DNA of 46,238 nt from Candidatus Aminicenantes bacterium UBA647 (lineage in GTDB: Bacteria > Acidobacteriota > Aminicenantia > UBA2199), in contig DBOL01000106.1 of NCBI GenBank assembly GCA_002299555.1, positions 1 through 46,238 on the forward strand, given 5' to 3'. Below the pieces are notes generated by a model. It did not search any database. It was not told where the DNA came from and was given only the letters and a program-made list of their open reading frames with translations. Positions 14,926 to 23,610 of this stretch are shown one piece after another. Position numbers and translations under genes: made by a program. The stretch's first letter is position 1. Every line of letters begins with the position of its first letter.

Positions 14926-15668
14926 TTTGTTATCTCTCCCTTTTCATGCTTCCAAATTGAGATCGTATCAAACAATCCTTTTTGGATTGCAATAATACTT
15001 TTACGTTTGATCATTTCAAGAATTGTAAAAAAACTGACCAGGATCTCTTCAATCGAATCAAGAGATTCTGCATATTTGTTAAAGTTTATGAACCCGTCTG
15101 ATTCAAGTTTCGACAATATCATATTTCGCATCTTTTCAACCGAATAATTTTTCTTGTCCAGAAACAAAACATCCTGCCCATCTTCTCTGCTTACAATGTT
15201 AAGAAATATTTCAGCAAGCTGAAATGTAGAGACCTCTTCAAGATCATATTCCCTGTTCTCAAAGCTTTCTGTTATATCTTCTCTCTTCCACAACATTATT
15301 TCCCTCTTTTCCATCTCTTTAAGAAGTATTGATATTTTACGGATCTTATCAAATTCAATGAGAGTTCTTATCAATTTTTTCTCGGGAGATTCCTGTCCCT
15401 CTTTTTCAGTTCTGGGAAGAAGTGATCTCGATTTTATATATATTAATGTCGAAGCGGTCATCAGGAAATCCCCTTCCCTGACGGGATTTATCCCATCGCC
15501 TTTTTCGAGATATTTAAGGTATTCTGAAGTGATATCAGATATCCTGATATCCATAATATTCATTTTATTTTTTCTGATGAGATGAAGAAGAAGGTCGAAA
15601 GGGCCACTAAAAAATTCTGAATTGATGTTATAAACATCCTCCCCCGGATCAAAATGCATCTCATTCAT
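14922..15668 (-). CDS. scpA: Segregation and condensation protein A
   Basis: ScpA is the kleisin that bridges SMC heads. The diagnostic N-terminus is present (FSGPFDLLLHLIRKNKMNIMDI then ITSEYLKYLE), with ASTLIYIKSRSLLP and a C-terminal winged helix ending the 248-residue protein. No smc gene lies in the window. It starts 2 bases after trpS and overlaps scpB, so the set is one transcript. Confidence 0.93.
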   Translation of the reverse strand: MNEMHFDPGEDVYNINSEFFSGPFDLLLHLIRKNKMNIMDIRISDITSEYLKYLEKGDGINPVREGDFLMTASTLIYIKSRSLLPRTEKEGQESPEKKLIRTLIEFDKIRKISILLKEMEKREIMLWKREDITESFENREYDLEEVSTFQLAEIFLNIVSREDGQDVLFLDKKNYSVEKMRNMILSKLESDGFINFNKYAESLDSIEEILVSFFTILEMIKRKSIIAIQKGLFDTISIWKHEKGEITN

Positions 15669-15670
15669 AA

Positions 15671-16648
15671 TTACACCTTCATCAGTTCTCTTACATTTTC
15701 AAGAGTCTCTGAAGCAATTGCCCTTGCTTTTTTTGCACCATTATCAAGTATCTCTTTTGTATCTGTATTTTTATATTTTTCCCGCCTCTCTCTTACCGGT
15801 TCAAGAAAATTATTAAGATTTTTTATCAATATTTTTTTACAATCGATACATCCGATCGATGCGCTTGCACAATCCTTAACTATACTTTCTTTCTCATTTT
15901 CTGAGGAGAATGATTTATGTATTGAATATACTGGACAATCTTCAGCAACTCCCGGATCGGTTCTGCGCTGCCTTCTCGTATCTGTTTTCATGGGTCTGAT
16001 CTTTGCTTCCACAGATTCAGCGGAATCCGAAAGAAAAATTGAGTTATCATAGCTTTTTGACATTTTCCTTCCATCTGTCCCGAGAAGTTTAGGGACCGGA
16101 GTGAGAAATTCCTTTGGTTCAGAAAAATATTCTCCATAAAGATTGTTAAACCGTCTGACGATCTCCCTGGCAAGTTCGAGATGAAATACCTGATCTTCCC
16201 CTACAGGCACCATATTCCCTCTTACAATTATTATATCCATAGTTTGCAGTAGAGGATATCCTAAAAATCCGAGATTATTAATATCCCTGTCCTTCAACTG
16301 AAGTTGCTGTTCCTTGAAGGTTGGTACTCTTTCAAGCCATCCCAGAGGAACGATCATAGAGAACAGGAGATAAAGTTCAGCGATCTCCTTTATCGAGGAT
16401 TGAACAAATATAACACTTTTTTCAGGATCTATGCCAACACTCAACCAATCTATAAGTGTCTCCTGAATATATGAATCTATATTTTCCGGATTCTGATAAT
16501 CTGTTGTTAGTGCATGCCAGTCAACGATGGAAAAATAGCTCTTATATTTTTCCTGTAAAGCGACCCAGTTTTTCAATGCGCCTTCCCAATGGCCCAGATG
16601 GAGCATTCCTGTCGGCCGCATACCGCTCATCACAATGTTTTCTTTCAT
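15671..16648 (-). CDS. trpS: Tryptophanyl-tRNA synthetase
   Basis: A class I synthetase that charges tRNA-Trp. The HIGH-type motif is MLHLGHWEGALKNW and the KMSKS motif is DGRKMSKSYDN; MDIIIVRGNMVPVGEDQVFHLELAREI binds ATP and substrate. At 325 residues it is normal for the bacterial form. It lies 3 bases after the M50 protease gene and 2 before scpA, an arrangement conserved in many bacteria. Long open frames on the opposite strand here are shadows. Confidence 0.96.
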   Translation of the reverse strand: MKENIVMSGMRPTGMLHLGHWEGALKNWVALQEKYKSYFSIVDWHALTTDYQNPENIDSYIQETLIDWLSVGIDPEKSVIFVQSSIKEIAELYLLFSMIVPLGWLERVPTFKEQQLQLKDRDINNLGFLGYPLLQTMDIIIVRGNMVPVGEDQVFHLELAREIVRRFNNLYGEYFSEPKEFLTPVPKLLGTDGRKMSKSYDNSIFLSDSAESVEAKIRPMKTDTRRQRRTDPGVAEDCPVYSIHKSFSSENEKESIVKDCASASIGCIDCKKILIKNLNNFLEPVRERREKYKNTDTKEILDNGAKKARAIASETLENVRELMKV

Positions 16649-16651
16649 TTT

Positions 16652-17302
16652 TTATCCATAGAACAGGATCTTCATTATAAAGTTAATGACAGGCCTGGCG
16701 ATCAGATCAAAAACCCCCAGATATATCACTGCCAGCAATATAAAAAATCCATACGGTTCGATCTTTCTATATGTCCGAAGAGCTTCTCCTTCGAGAAAAC
16801 CTTCCAGTATTCTGCTCCCATCGAGTGGCGGGACAGGAAGGAGATTGAATATGGCAAGAAATATATTTATCAGGATCAGGTTAAGAAGAAGTATCGTTAT
16901 TGCTTCTGCACTTCTGCTGGAAACATAAATAGAACCGACAATACCAGCCTGTTTCAAAACCATAAAAATTATTATCCCTCCGATCGCCATGATGATATTA
17001 GAGACAGGGCCGGCAGCAGCTATATATATACCATCCTTTTTTGGGTTCTTCAGGTTGAACGGGTTCACCTGAACAGGTTTTGCCCAGCCGAATACGGGAG
17101 CACCGATAAGAGCAAGCATAACGGGGAAAATAACGGTACCTATAGGATCTATATGTGCAATTGGATTAAGGCTTATTCGCCCCTGAAGTCTTCCGGTTGG
17201 GTCTCCGAATCTCTCAGCCATCCATGCATGTGCTGATTCATGAACTGATAAAGCCAAAAGAATTACGAGCAATTGAATAGCTATTGTAAGTACATTTTGC
17301 AT
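16652..17302 (-). CDS. Site-2-type (M50) membrane metalloprotease
   Basis: An intramembrane zinc protease of the M50 group without PDZ domains. The zinc motif HESAH is in the first helix (ALSVHESAHAWMAE) and the second ligand motif is FNLLPVPPLDGSRIL. About five hydrophobic segments fit in 216 residues. The substrate is unknown. It heads the five-gene operon and is probably leaderless, because the -10 box ends 6 bases before the ATG. Confidence 0.9.
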   Translation of the reverse strand: MQNVLTIAIQLLVILLALSVHESAHAWMAERFGDPTGRLQGRISLNPIAHIDPIGTVIFPVMLALIGAPVFGWAKPVQVNPFNLKNPKKDGIYIAAAGPVSNIIMAIGGIIIFMVLKQAGIVGSIYVSSRSAEAITILLLNLILINIFLAIFNLLPVPPLDGSRILEGFLEGEALRTYRKIEPYGFFILLAVIYLGVFDLIARPVINFIMKILFYG

Positions 17303-17308
17303 TAATAA

Positions 17309-17337
17309 AAATTATCACAAATACCCTTCTCAGTCAA
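17309..17337 (-). promoter_or_regulatory. Promoter of the M50-trpS-scpA-scpB-hisC operon, leaderless
   Basis: On the minus strand: TTGACT (17332-17337), a 17-base spacer and TAATTT (17309-17314), then TTATTA and the ATG. There is no room for a Shine-Dalgarno. Confidence 0.7.
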
Positions 17338-17409
17338 ATTATAGTGAAGTAAACATCAATGTGATTTATTCCATAAAAAAAGATTTCTATATATTGTTTT
17401 TGAATCTTA

Positions 17410-18105
17410 TCAGGCTAAAATTTCTTCAATTTCAGAGATGTTTTTTATTTCCCAATAGTTTTTCAGATCGTCCGGTTTCTCAATTTTTTCATGTTTCCAA
17501 TTTGTGTGATAAGGGATATGAATTGCAAAAGCCCCCATATTAAGAACAGGAAGGATATCTGACTTTAAAGAATTGCCAACCATTAAAAAATCATTGGGAA
17601 TTATATCCAGATGAGATAATAATTTCCTGTAATCTGATTCTTTCTTATCACTCATTATTTCGATGTGATTAAAATACTTTCCAATCTTTGATTTTGATAG
17701 TTTCCTCTCCTGATCAAGAAGATCTCCCTTTGTCGCAATAATCAGGCTGAAACCGACATCCTTTAGATTAACAAGTGTTTCTTCTACGCCATCAAGAAGA
17801 ATGATCGGTTTATTTATGAGATCTTTCCCGAGATCAATGATCTTATTTATGACATCATTTCCGACTTTGTTATTACTCAATCGCATTGCGATTTCGATCA
17901 TGGAAAGCATAAAACCTTTAGCACCGTATCCGTATTGTTCCAGATTCTCCATTTCAGTTTTATACAATTCCCGGGATATGGTCTCCGGTGACTCAAAATC
18001 TGACAATAATTCCAGAAAAAGCTCTTCAGTCTCATGAAAATATGGTTCATTGATCCAGAGAGTATCATCCGCATCAAATCCTATGATCTTAAATCTTTTA
18101 GTCAC
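17410..18105 (-). CDS. HAD family hydrolase
   Basis: A soluble haloacid-dehalogenase-superfamily hydrolase of 231 residues. Motif I is IGFDADDTLW, motif II IIATKGD (Thr in the usual Ser/Thr place), motif III a Lys near ESDYRKLL, and motif IV MVGNSLKSDILPVLNMG. A helical cap lies between motifs I and II. The substrate cannot be told; most such enzymes are phosphatases. Its ATG overlaps the lpxH stop by one base (TAATG), so the two are co-translated. Confidence 0.88.
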   Translation of the reverse strand: MTKRFKIIGFDADDTLWINEPYFHETEELFLELLSDFESPETISRELYKTEMENLEQYGYGAKGFMLSMIEIAMRLSNNKVGNDVINKIIDLGKDLINKPIILLDGVEETLVNLKDVGFSLIIATKGDLLDQERKLSKSKIGKYFNHIEIMSDKKESDYRKLLSHLDIIPNDFLMVGNSLKSDILPVLNMGAFAIHIPYHTNWKHEKIEKPDDLKNYWEIKNISEIEEILA

Positions 18106-18854
18106 TATTTGTCATTCCAGTTTTTTAAGGTTAGCTTTTCCCCGTCGAAATACCCATAGGAGAAATGGGTCATCCAATCTCCTATATTCAAATATGTGTG
18201 GGAGTCTTCTGCTATCAATAAAGGCGTGTGGAGGTGGCCCAGTATTACATAATCATAACCTTCAGCAAATTTTGTCTTTGCAAATTCATAGTATTCACTG
18301 CTCCAATGGTTCTTATCGATCTTCACAAGTTTTCTGCTCGATCCCGAAGCCCATTTTGCAATTTTCATACCAAGATCGGGGTGGATGAATGTCTTGAACA
18401 GAAATTTTGAGAACCGGTTTCTGATGATCCTTTTCATGAATCGGTACCCTCTGTCCTTCTTAGCCAATCCGTCTCCATGACCTATAAAGAATGTTTTATC
18501 ACCAAATTTAAGATCAACACTCTCTTCGAAACAATGGATACCAACTTCATTTTCCAGGTAGTGTCCGAATTCAAAGTCGTGATTTCCGGTTATAAAAAAG
18601 ACCATTTTCCCGTCATCGATAAGTGTTCTTATCTTATGAAGAACGCCGAACCAGTATTTGGGGATAACATGTTTCCACTCATACCAGAAATCAAAAAGAT
18701 CTCCGGCAATTACAAGGATATCACCATTGGTTCGGACATGCTCGAGGAAATCGTATAGTTTCGTCCTTTTGGCCAGTTCGTCATCATTTTCAGTAAAAGA
18801 GAGATGAACATCCGATAGAAAAAATATTCTCTTATTATCCTTGTCAATTTCCAT
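18105..18854 (-). CDS. LpxH-like UDP-2,3-diacylglucosamine hydrolase
   Basis: A calcineurin-type metallophosphoesterase. The ordered metal motifs are present: LSDVHL, AGDLFDFW, TGNHDFEFG, IGHGDGLAK and ILGHLHTP. The GDLFDFWYEW and HGDGLAKKDRGYR segments are those of LpxH, which splits UDP-diacylglucosamine at the membrane surface in lipid A synthesis. At 249 residues it is close to LpxH (about 240). It implies an outer membrane with lipid A. The ATG is leaderless-like. Confidence 0.85.
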   Translation of the reverse strand: MEIDKDNKRIFFLSDVHLSFTENDDELAKRTKLYDFLEHVRTNGDILVIAGDLFDFWYEWKHVIPKYWFGVLHKIRTLIDDGKMVFFITGNHDFEFGHYLENEVGIHCFEESVDLKFGDKTFFIGHGDGLAKKDRGYRFMKRIIRNRFSKFLFKTFIHPDLGMKIAKWASGSSRKLVKIDKNHWSSEYYEFAKTKFAEGYDYVILGHLHTPLLIAEDSHTYLNIGDWMTHFSYGYFDGEKLTLKNWNDK

Positions 18855-18861
18855 CTGCTAA

Positions 18862-18890
18862 AGTATACAATACTGCCATAATCTTGACAA
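18862..18890 (-). promoter_or_regulatory. lpxH-like promoter, leaderless
   Basis: On the minus strand: TTGTCA (18885-18890), a 17-base spacer, TATACT (18862-18867), then 7 bases to the ATG and no Shine-Dalgarno. Confidence 0.7.
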
Positions 18891-19069
18891 TAATGAGCAA
18901 TTTAATAGTAAAATAATTAAAAAAAAAATTCAAATATTTTCTAACACTTATATCCGGCCTGTTTTACAGGCTGCACTCTGTTAATTAAATACAATTTCTC
19001 TTGAATTATCTCATTTGTTTTTTTGAGAAGATGTTGAAAGCAAGCAAAGGAATTTTCAGACTATGAAAT

Positions 19070-21310
19070 TTATAAAACCAGAGCGTAGCCTATCTTGAGA
19101 AAAACACTTCTATTGCTCTGAAGGAGACTCATATAGTTATAACCTTCATAGATATCTGAATAGCCCAGATATAGAACTGTTCTCGGGTTAAGTTTATATG
19201 AGAATAGAAATTGGGTTAATAATCCCTTTTCCCTTGTGTCGATCTCATCTTCATAAAGGTCTGCATTCCTTCTGATATCACTATATTGAAGAATTATCCT
19301 GAAGAATGTATTTTTATTAAAGAAATAGATCAGTCTCAATTCATTCAGATATGCTTTAAAAAGATATTCATCGTCAATATGCAAAGAACTGAAGTTTGAA
19401 ACACCATATATTTCAAAATTTTTTGTTACGTTATATCTTATTGATGGAGATATATACAATTTCTTGCCTGATCTTACATGGTCATAATCTATCCCGTCTC
19501 CGGATTTCGCAAAACAATATATTCTCAATCTCTTCACAGGATTGACGAGGAATGCAATAGTACCCTCTGATTGATTGAATTCTGTCTCTTCATAGATATA
19601 TTTCCGTTTCTCGACTTTCGCTATAAATACCGACTGCATCGGCCCCTCAAACACTACTTCAAGCTGAGCCTCCCTTTCGATCAGATTTCCATCATGATCA
19701 GTTGTCTGATCAATATCACCACCTATAGTTATCGCGGTCAGGAAACTACCCTCTTTTCCCCAGAAGATATAATTACCACCAATAACTCCCTTTCGGAAGT
19801 CAACCTGAGGCATGAAACCCATATCAGCCCTGAATCCCGGGGAAAAATCTTCATAGGAGGCGCTTGCATTCCAGGTTTTCTTTTGATGATGAAAACCGGC
19901 ACTAAATGCCGATCCGTTAAAGTTCCCGGATTCCTGATCGAACTCTTTCGAGATCTCATCAGGATACATCGTGGATGAACCCATGAACTGGAAGGTAAGA
20001 GTATCACTCTTGGATATCCTGAAAAGGCCGTCAATTCCCCCTACTCTGTTAAAATAATTATCACCTTCCCTGTCTGTCATGAGTACTCCGATAGTTGAAG
20101 ATCTCCCGATATCATAACGGTACCGAAATGAACTTGACCATACTTTCTCCTCAAGGGTAGTGTCATCAGATCCTGTTGCTCCGGGGAAAATAAGGTTAGT
20201 TGTCGCATCACGGGTCACGAACAGTCCCAAAGCGTGTTTATAAAGTTTCCCCGTCAGCTTTAATCCGAAGTCAGGATCGGCCACCGCTCTTGTGTAAAGA
20301 GCTCTCATAGGTGTATTGAAGAAATCTTTCCCTTCAAGGAAAAAAGGCCTTTTCTCATTATAATAAAGTGCATATTGGGTATTTATATCAAGTTGGCCTG
20401 CATCAGCCTCGACCTGGGAAAAATCCGGATTAATTGCAAAACTGAGGTTTAGGTTCGAAGTTATTCCCCATTTTCCTGAAAGCCCGGGCTCTAACTTGGA
20501 CTGATCTTTCTCCATTGCCCCGTTCGGAAAATCTTCCCGGTTCTCATTGTGAACTCCTGTTAAAGTAGGATCAAATTCAAGATTCTTTCCGGGGGTTGCT
20601 GATCTAAATCCTCTGATCTTATGAAGCTGGCATATCCAGCAGGAATTATCTCTGTCTATCTGATTGTTTGAGATCATATGACGTTTACTTCTGGGGTAAC
20701 TCCTGAAGAACAATATTCCCCACTCTTTTTCACCCTGCATTCCATTGAATTGTATGGTATTGAATGGTATTTTAAACTCCAGAACATACCCATCCTTCGT
20801 AATCTTTCCACTTGAATCCCAGATCGCATCCCATGCAGAATCTTCATATTGACCTCCATTACTGAAGATCTGATCCCCCTGAATGCCATATGGATTCGCT
20901 GCAAAATAAAAAGCTCTGTTACCGGAATTAAAAGTATCAAAAGCCACCCCGGCTGTATCATCATTCCATATTTGATCCCTGTCTGAATAATTTGCTCTCA
21001 GCTTTTTTATGTCATGATCAAAACATTTAATTCCAATATAAATGTATTCCTTACTGGAAATAAGATATCCTTCAGATCTGACCGGAGCTTTTGTATTATT
21101 TCCCGGGAAGATCTCATTGTTGAAATCTATCTTAATTGATTCTGCCCATGCCTTCTCATCAAGTACTCCATCAATCCTTATCTCCTGATCAGTTGTCGGG
21201 ATCGTATGGATCAGAATATTATTTTTTGATTGAGATACTTCTTTATCATCAGACAAAATGGTGATAGTGGCCAATAAAATAAAAAACATTAGAATTGGAA
21301 CTTTTTTCAT
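19070..21310 (-). CDS. DUF5916 protein: family 9 carbohydrate-binding-like domain plus outer-membrane barrel
   Basis: A secreted protein of 746 residues with a signal peptide (1-20). Residues ~35-240 form a CBM9-like beta-sandwich typical of DUF5916 proteins (IRIDGVLDEKAWAES, YIYIGIKCFDHD, VAFDTFNSGNRAFYF, YVLEFKIPFNTIQF). After a LEFDPTLTG linker come alternating hydrophobic strands to the C-terminus, with YALYYNEKRPFFLEGKDFF and a terminal L-x-IGYALVL, a beta-barrel ending. Such proteins occur beside peptidases and transporters in outer membranes, but their function is unknown. It is single-gene, divergent from the propeller gene at 21433. Confidence 0.8.
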   Translation of the reverse strand: MKKVPILMFFILLATITILSDDKEVSQSKNNILIHTIPTTDQEIRIDGVLDEKAWAESIKIDFNNEIFPGNNTKAPVRSEGYLISSKEYIYIGIKCFDHDIKKLRANYSDRDQIWNDDTAGVAFDTFNSGNRAFYFAANPYGIQGDQIFSNGGQYEDSAWDAIWDSSGKITKDGYVLEFKIPFNTIQFNGMQGEKEWGILFFRSYPRSKRHMISNNQIDRDNSCWICQLHKIRGFRSATPGKNLEFDPTLTGVHNENREDFPNGAMEKDQSKLEPGLSGKWGITSNLNLSFAINPDFSQVEADAGQLDINTQYALYYNEKRPFFLEGKDFFNTPMRALYTRAVADPDFGLKLTGKLYKHALGLFVTRDATTNLIFPGATGSDDTTLEEKVWSSSFRYRYDIGRSSTIGVLMTDREGDNYFNRVGGIDGLFRISKSDTLTFQFMGSSTMYPDEISKEFDQESGNFNGSAFSAGFHHQKKTWNASASYEDFSPGFRADMGFMPQVDFRKGVIGGNYIFWGKEGSFLTAITIGGDIDQTTDHDGNLIEREAQLEVVFEGPMQSVFIAKVEKRKYIYEETEFNQSEGTIAFLVNPVKRLRIYCFAKSGDGIDYDHVRSGKKLYISPSIRYNVTKNFEIYGVSNFSSLHIDDEYLFKAYLNELRLIYFFNKNTFFRIILQYSDIRRNADLYEDEIDTREKGLLTQFLFSYKLNPRTVLYLGYSDIYEGYNYMSLLQSNRSVFLKIGYALVL

Positions 21311-21432
21311 TTTTTCAGGTATCCTTTGTATATGGAAATTGTTACGTAATTTCTGCTATGATGGTTTATTATTTGTAGAAACTAAATAATAAATATAACG
21401 TATAGTAAATTGTTTGATTTACAGGAGGAACA

Positions 21433-22509
21433 ATGAAAAAAATATTTATACTATCGCTCGTATTATTTGTGTTAATCTCACTTCCGGTTAAAGGAGAAGT
21501 TGTTACAACTTTTCCTGATCTGCTTAAACCTACCGGGCTGGTAATCGATGAAGAAAATCTTTACGTTACAGAAGATATAACTATTTATATATTTTCGATG
21601 AAAGATTTTAAACTTATAAAAAAATTCGGTAAAAAAGGTGAAGGTCCCCGGGAATTCAACAGGTTTGCAGCTATCACTCCGTTAAAAGATAAACTTCTGA
21701 TAAACAGCATGAGTAAGATATCTTATTTTACAAAAGATGGAGAATATATTAATGAGATAAAAGTAAAAGGCGGTTTATCTTTCTTATATCAGCCTCTCGG
21801 AGATAAATACATCGGACGGGGAATGAGTGCCAAAGATAATACAAGGTATGTCTCGATTAATCTTTATGACAAGGATCTGAATAAGATAAAAACGCTACTG
21901 AATCAGGAGGATGGCAGTCAACCCGGAAAAGGAGTGATTAAGGTGCTGGACAGTTCCCTGAACTACATGACATTCAATGATAAACTTTACCTTGTTAATG
22001 GTAGTGAATTTGAGATCAAAGTATTCGACTCTTCTGCCAAAGAGGTAATGACAATAAAAAGGGATTATAAAAAAGCAAAGTTCACTGAAGAGAATATTCA
22101 ATCAATTCATGATGTGATAAAGAATGATCCAAATCAGAGACAATTTTATGATGCTATAAAGAAAATGCTGGTTTTCCCTAAAGAGTGGCCTGCTATTGCA
22201 AACGTTTTTGAGAGAGATAATATAATATACGTATCAACATTCAAGTCAAAGGATAAAACGAAATATGAATTCCTTCTATTCGATGCAAAGGGAAAGTTCA
22301 TCCACAGTATGTACATCCCACTAAAATTCCAGACCTCATTACAGCCCTATCCAATGTCTATCAAGAACGGAAAACTATATCAGCTCATTGAAAATGAAGA
22401 TGAAGAAGAGTGGGAACTTCATGTAAGTTTTATTCACAACGCGAATCTTACAAAATTCAGTGAAGTTACAGAGAATGTTAAAACTTCATCAAAACTAAAA
22501 CATAAATGA
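21433..22509 (+). CDS. 6-bladed beta-propeller protein, exported
   Basis: A signal peptide (FILSLVLFVLISLPVKG) precedes a 358-residue propeller with NHL-like blades. The family mark KKFGKKGEGPREFNRFAA is present, as in the secreted 6-bladed beta-propeller proteins of Bacteroidetes and Aminicenantes. Other blades are KLLINSMSKISYFTKDGEYI, KIKVFDSSAKEVMTI and KYEFLLFDAKGKFIHSM. GGAGGA lies 7 bases before the ATG. It probably acts in the periplasm or on the outer membrane as a binding scaffold. It overlaps the convergent lipoprotein gene by 15 bases. Confidence 0.75.
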   Translation: MKKIFILSLVLFVLISLPVKGEVVTTFPDLLKPTGLVIDEENLYVTEDITIYIFSMKDFKLIKKFGKKGEGPREFNRFAAITPLKDKLLINSMSKISYFTKDGEYINEIKVKGGLSFLYQPLGDKYIGRGMSAKDNTRYVSINLYDKDLNKIKTLLNQEDGSQPGKGVIKVLDSSLNYMTFNDKLYLVNGSEFEIKVFDSSAKEVMTIKRDYKKAKFTEENIQSIHDVIKNDPNQRQFYDAIKKMLVFPKEWPAIANVFERDNIIYVSTFKSKDKTKYEFLLFDAKGKFIHSMYIPLKFQTSLQPYPMSIKNGKLYQLIENEDEEEWELHVSFIHNANLTKFSEVTENVKTSSKLKHK

Positions 22510-23352
22510 CAATCCCCACTGAAGATGGTGGGAAAGGAAATCAACCGAGACCCGTGTGCCGGTAATTTCATCGAAGTGCATGCCTTTCAAATATGAATAG
22601 GTAAGTTTGTACTCAAGATAGAAGCCCAGCTTCTTCCAGGCTTTATATCTTAAACCGGTTCCGAAGCCGAACCCCCAGTTTGTGAGGGCTGACTGATAAG
22701 AATACGCTCTCCTTCTGGCTCCATCATCTTCAACAGTATCAATTTCCAGATGTGGTATTGCCGGGCCGAAAGAAACATTAACATAAGGCTGGAATCTTCC
22801 CTCAGGCGCATTTGCAGATGGAGAAAAAAACCACCTGTGTACAATATGAAATGATGCATGGTTAATTCCATGAGAAATTGTGAACAGATCAAGATAATCA
22901 CCAACTCTAACCTGCTCATCAATACTCTCACCTCTGTATGTACCACTTAAATGAACTTTCTGATCTTTGTCCATCATGAAAATCTTATGATGGATAAATT
23001 CAACACCTATTCCAAAATTGGGATAATTTTTAAAAAAATGGATAAATCGATAACTATAATACGGCTCTGTAAAAGCCTTAACCGCATCAGAGATCTTTAG
23101 ATTAATAAGCGGTTTTATAAATGCATTAGGGATAATAGAATTATCTTCAAAAAATGACTGGTCCTCCATATAAACATCACTTAAAGTATAATCATTATCC
23201 TCATACTTCATATATATATCAGCATTTGCAGGGGATGACATTCCTCTGGAATATTCAAAATAATTCAGGGCAATGCCATTGTTCTTTTTTGCTGAAGCAC
23301 AACCGATAAGTAAAGAAATGGTGATCAATAATATTATTATCTTAGAATTCAT
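22495..23352 (-). CDS. Lipoprotein with outer-membrane barrel-like sequence
   Basis: The signal peptide ends LLIGC (Cys about residue 18), so it is lipidated. The mature part, about 265 residues, is made of alternating-hydrophobicity strands with aromatic ends (FGIGVEFIHHKIFMMD, FQPYVNVSFGPAIPHLEID, WGFGFGTGLRYKAWKKLGFYLEYKLTYSYL) and finishes HHLQWGLSFMF with a terminal Phe, the usual signal for barrel insertion. It resembles 8- to 10-stranded OmpA/OmpW-like barrels. A lipid anchor plus barrel is unusual. GAGG lies about 8 bases before the ATG. Function unknown. Confidence 0.6.
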   Translation of the reverse strand: MNSKIIILLITISLLIGCASAKKNNGIALNYFEYSRGMSSPANADIYMKYEDNDYTLSDVYMEDQSFFEDNSIIPNAFIKPLINLKISDAVKAFTEPYYSYRFIHFFKNYPNFGIGVEFIHHKIFMMDKDQKVHLSGTYRGESIDEQVRVGDYLDLFTISHGINHASFHIVHRWFFSPSANAPEGRFQPYVNVSFGPAIPHLEIDTVEDDGARRRAYSYQSALTNWGFGFGTGLRYKAWKKLGFYLEYKLTYSYLKGMHFDEITGTRVSVDFLSHHLQWGLSFMF

Positions 23353-23450
23353 GTGTCCGCCTCACAATTGGAATTTGTAATTCTATGAGTTTTTTTAACA
23401 AAAAGCAAACCGCTAAATGCATATATGAATCATTCTAAAATAATAATTGA

Positions 23451-23545
23451 AGCTCCTGGCGTAGCCATGCTTTGCTTTTGTGGGACTCGATGCCCGAAGT
23501 CTCGCCAACATCGAACTGAGGGTTGAGGTCCAGCAAAAAATGATA
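23451..23545. other. G+C-rich intergenic remnant of unknown origin
   Basis: This stretch, from 'gctcctggcgtagcca' to 'gttgaggtccagc', is much richer in G+C than the A+T-rich DNA around it. No long open frame with a start is present. It holds a small hairpin, TGGC-GTA-GCCA. It resembles the short degenerate intergenic repeats seen in some bacterial genomes. The rest of the 258-base gap shows only the terminator below. Confidence 0.3.
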
Positions 23546-23560
23546 AACATTTTTGCGTTA

Positions 23561-23586
23561 ACAAAAATAAACATGGCGAAAGCCAT
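23561..23586 (-). terminator. Probable terminator of the hydrolase gene
   Basis: On the minus strand ATGGC-TTTC-GCCAT (23573-23586) is followed by GTTTATTTTTGT. It begins 24 bases after the stop of the gene at 23611. The stem is short, 5 bp. Confidence 0.4.
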
Positions 23587-23610
23587 ATACTCGATTTATA
23601 AAAATCTTTA

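Noticed and set aside
16589..17236. 215-residue open frame on the + strand
   Set aside because: It lies opposite the M50 protease and trpS genes, is rich in rare residues and shows no family motif, so it is a shadow.
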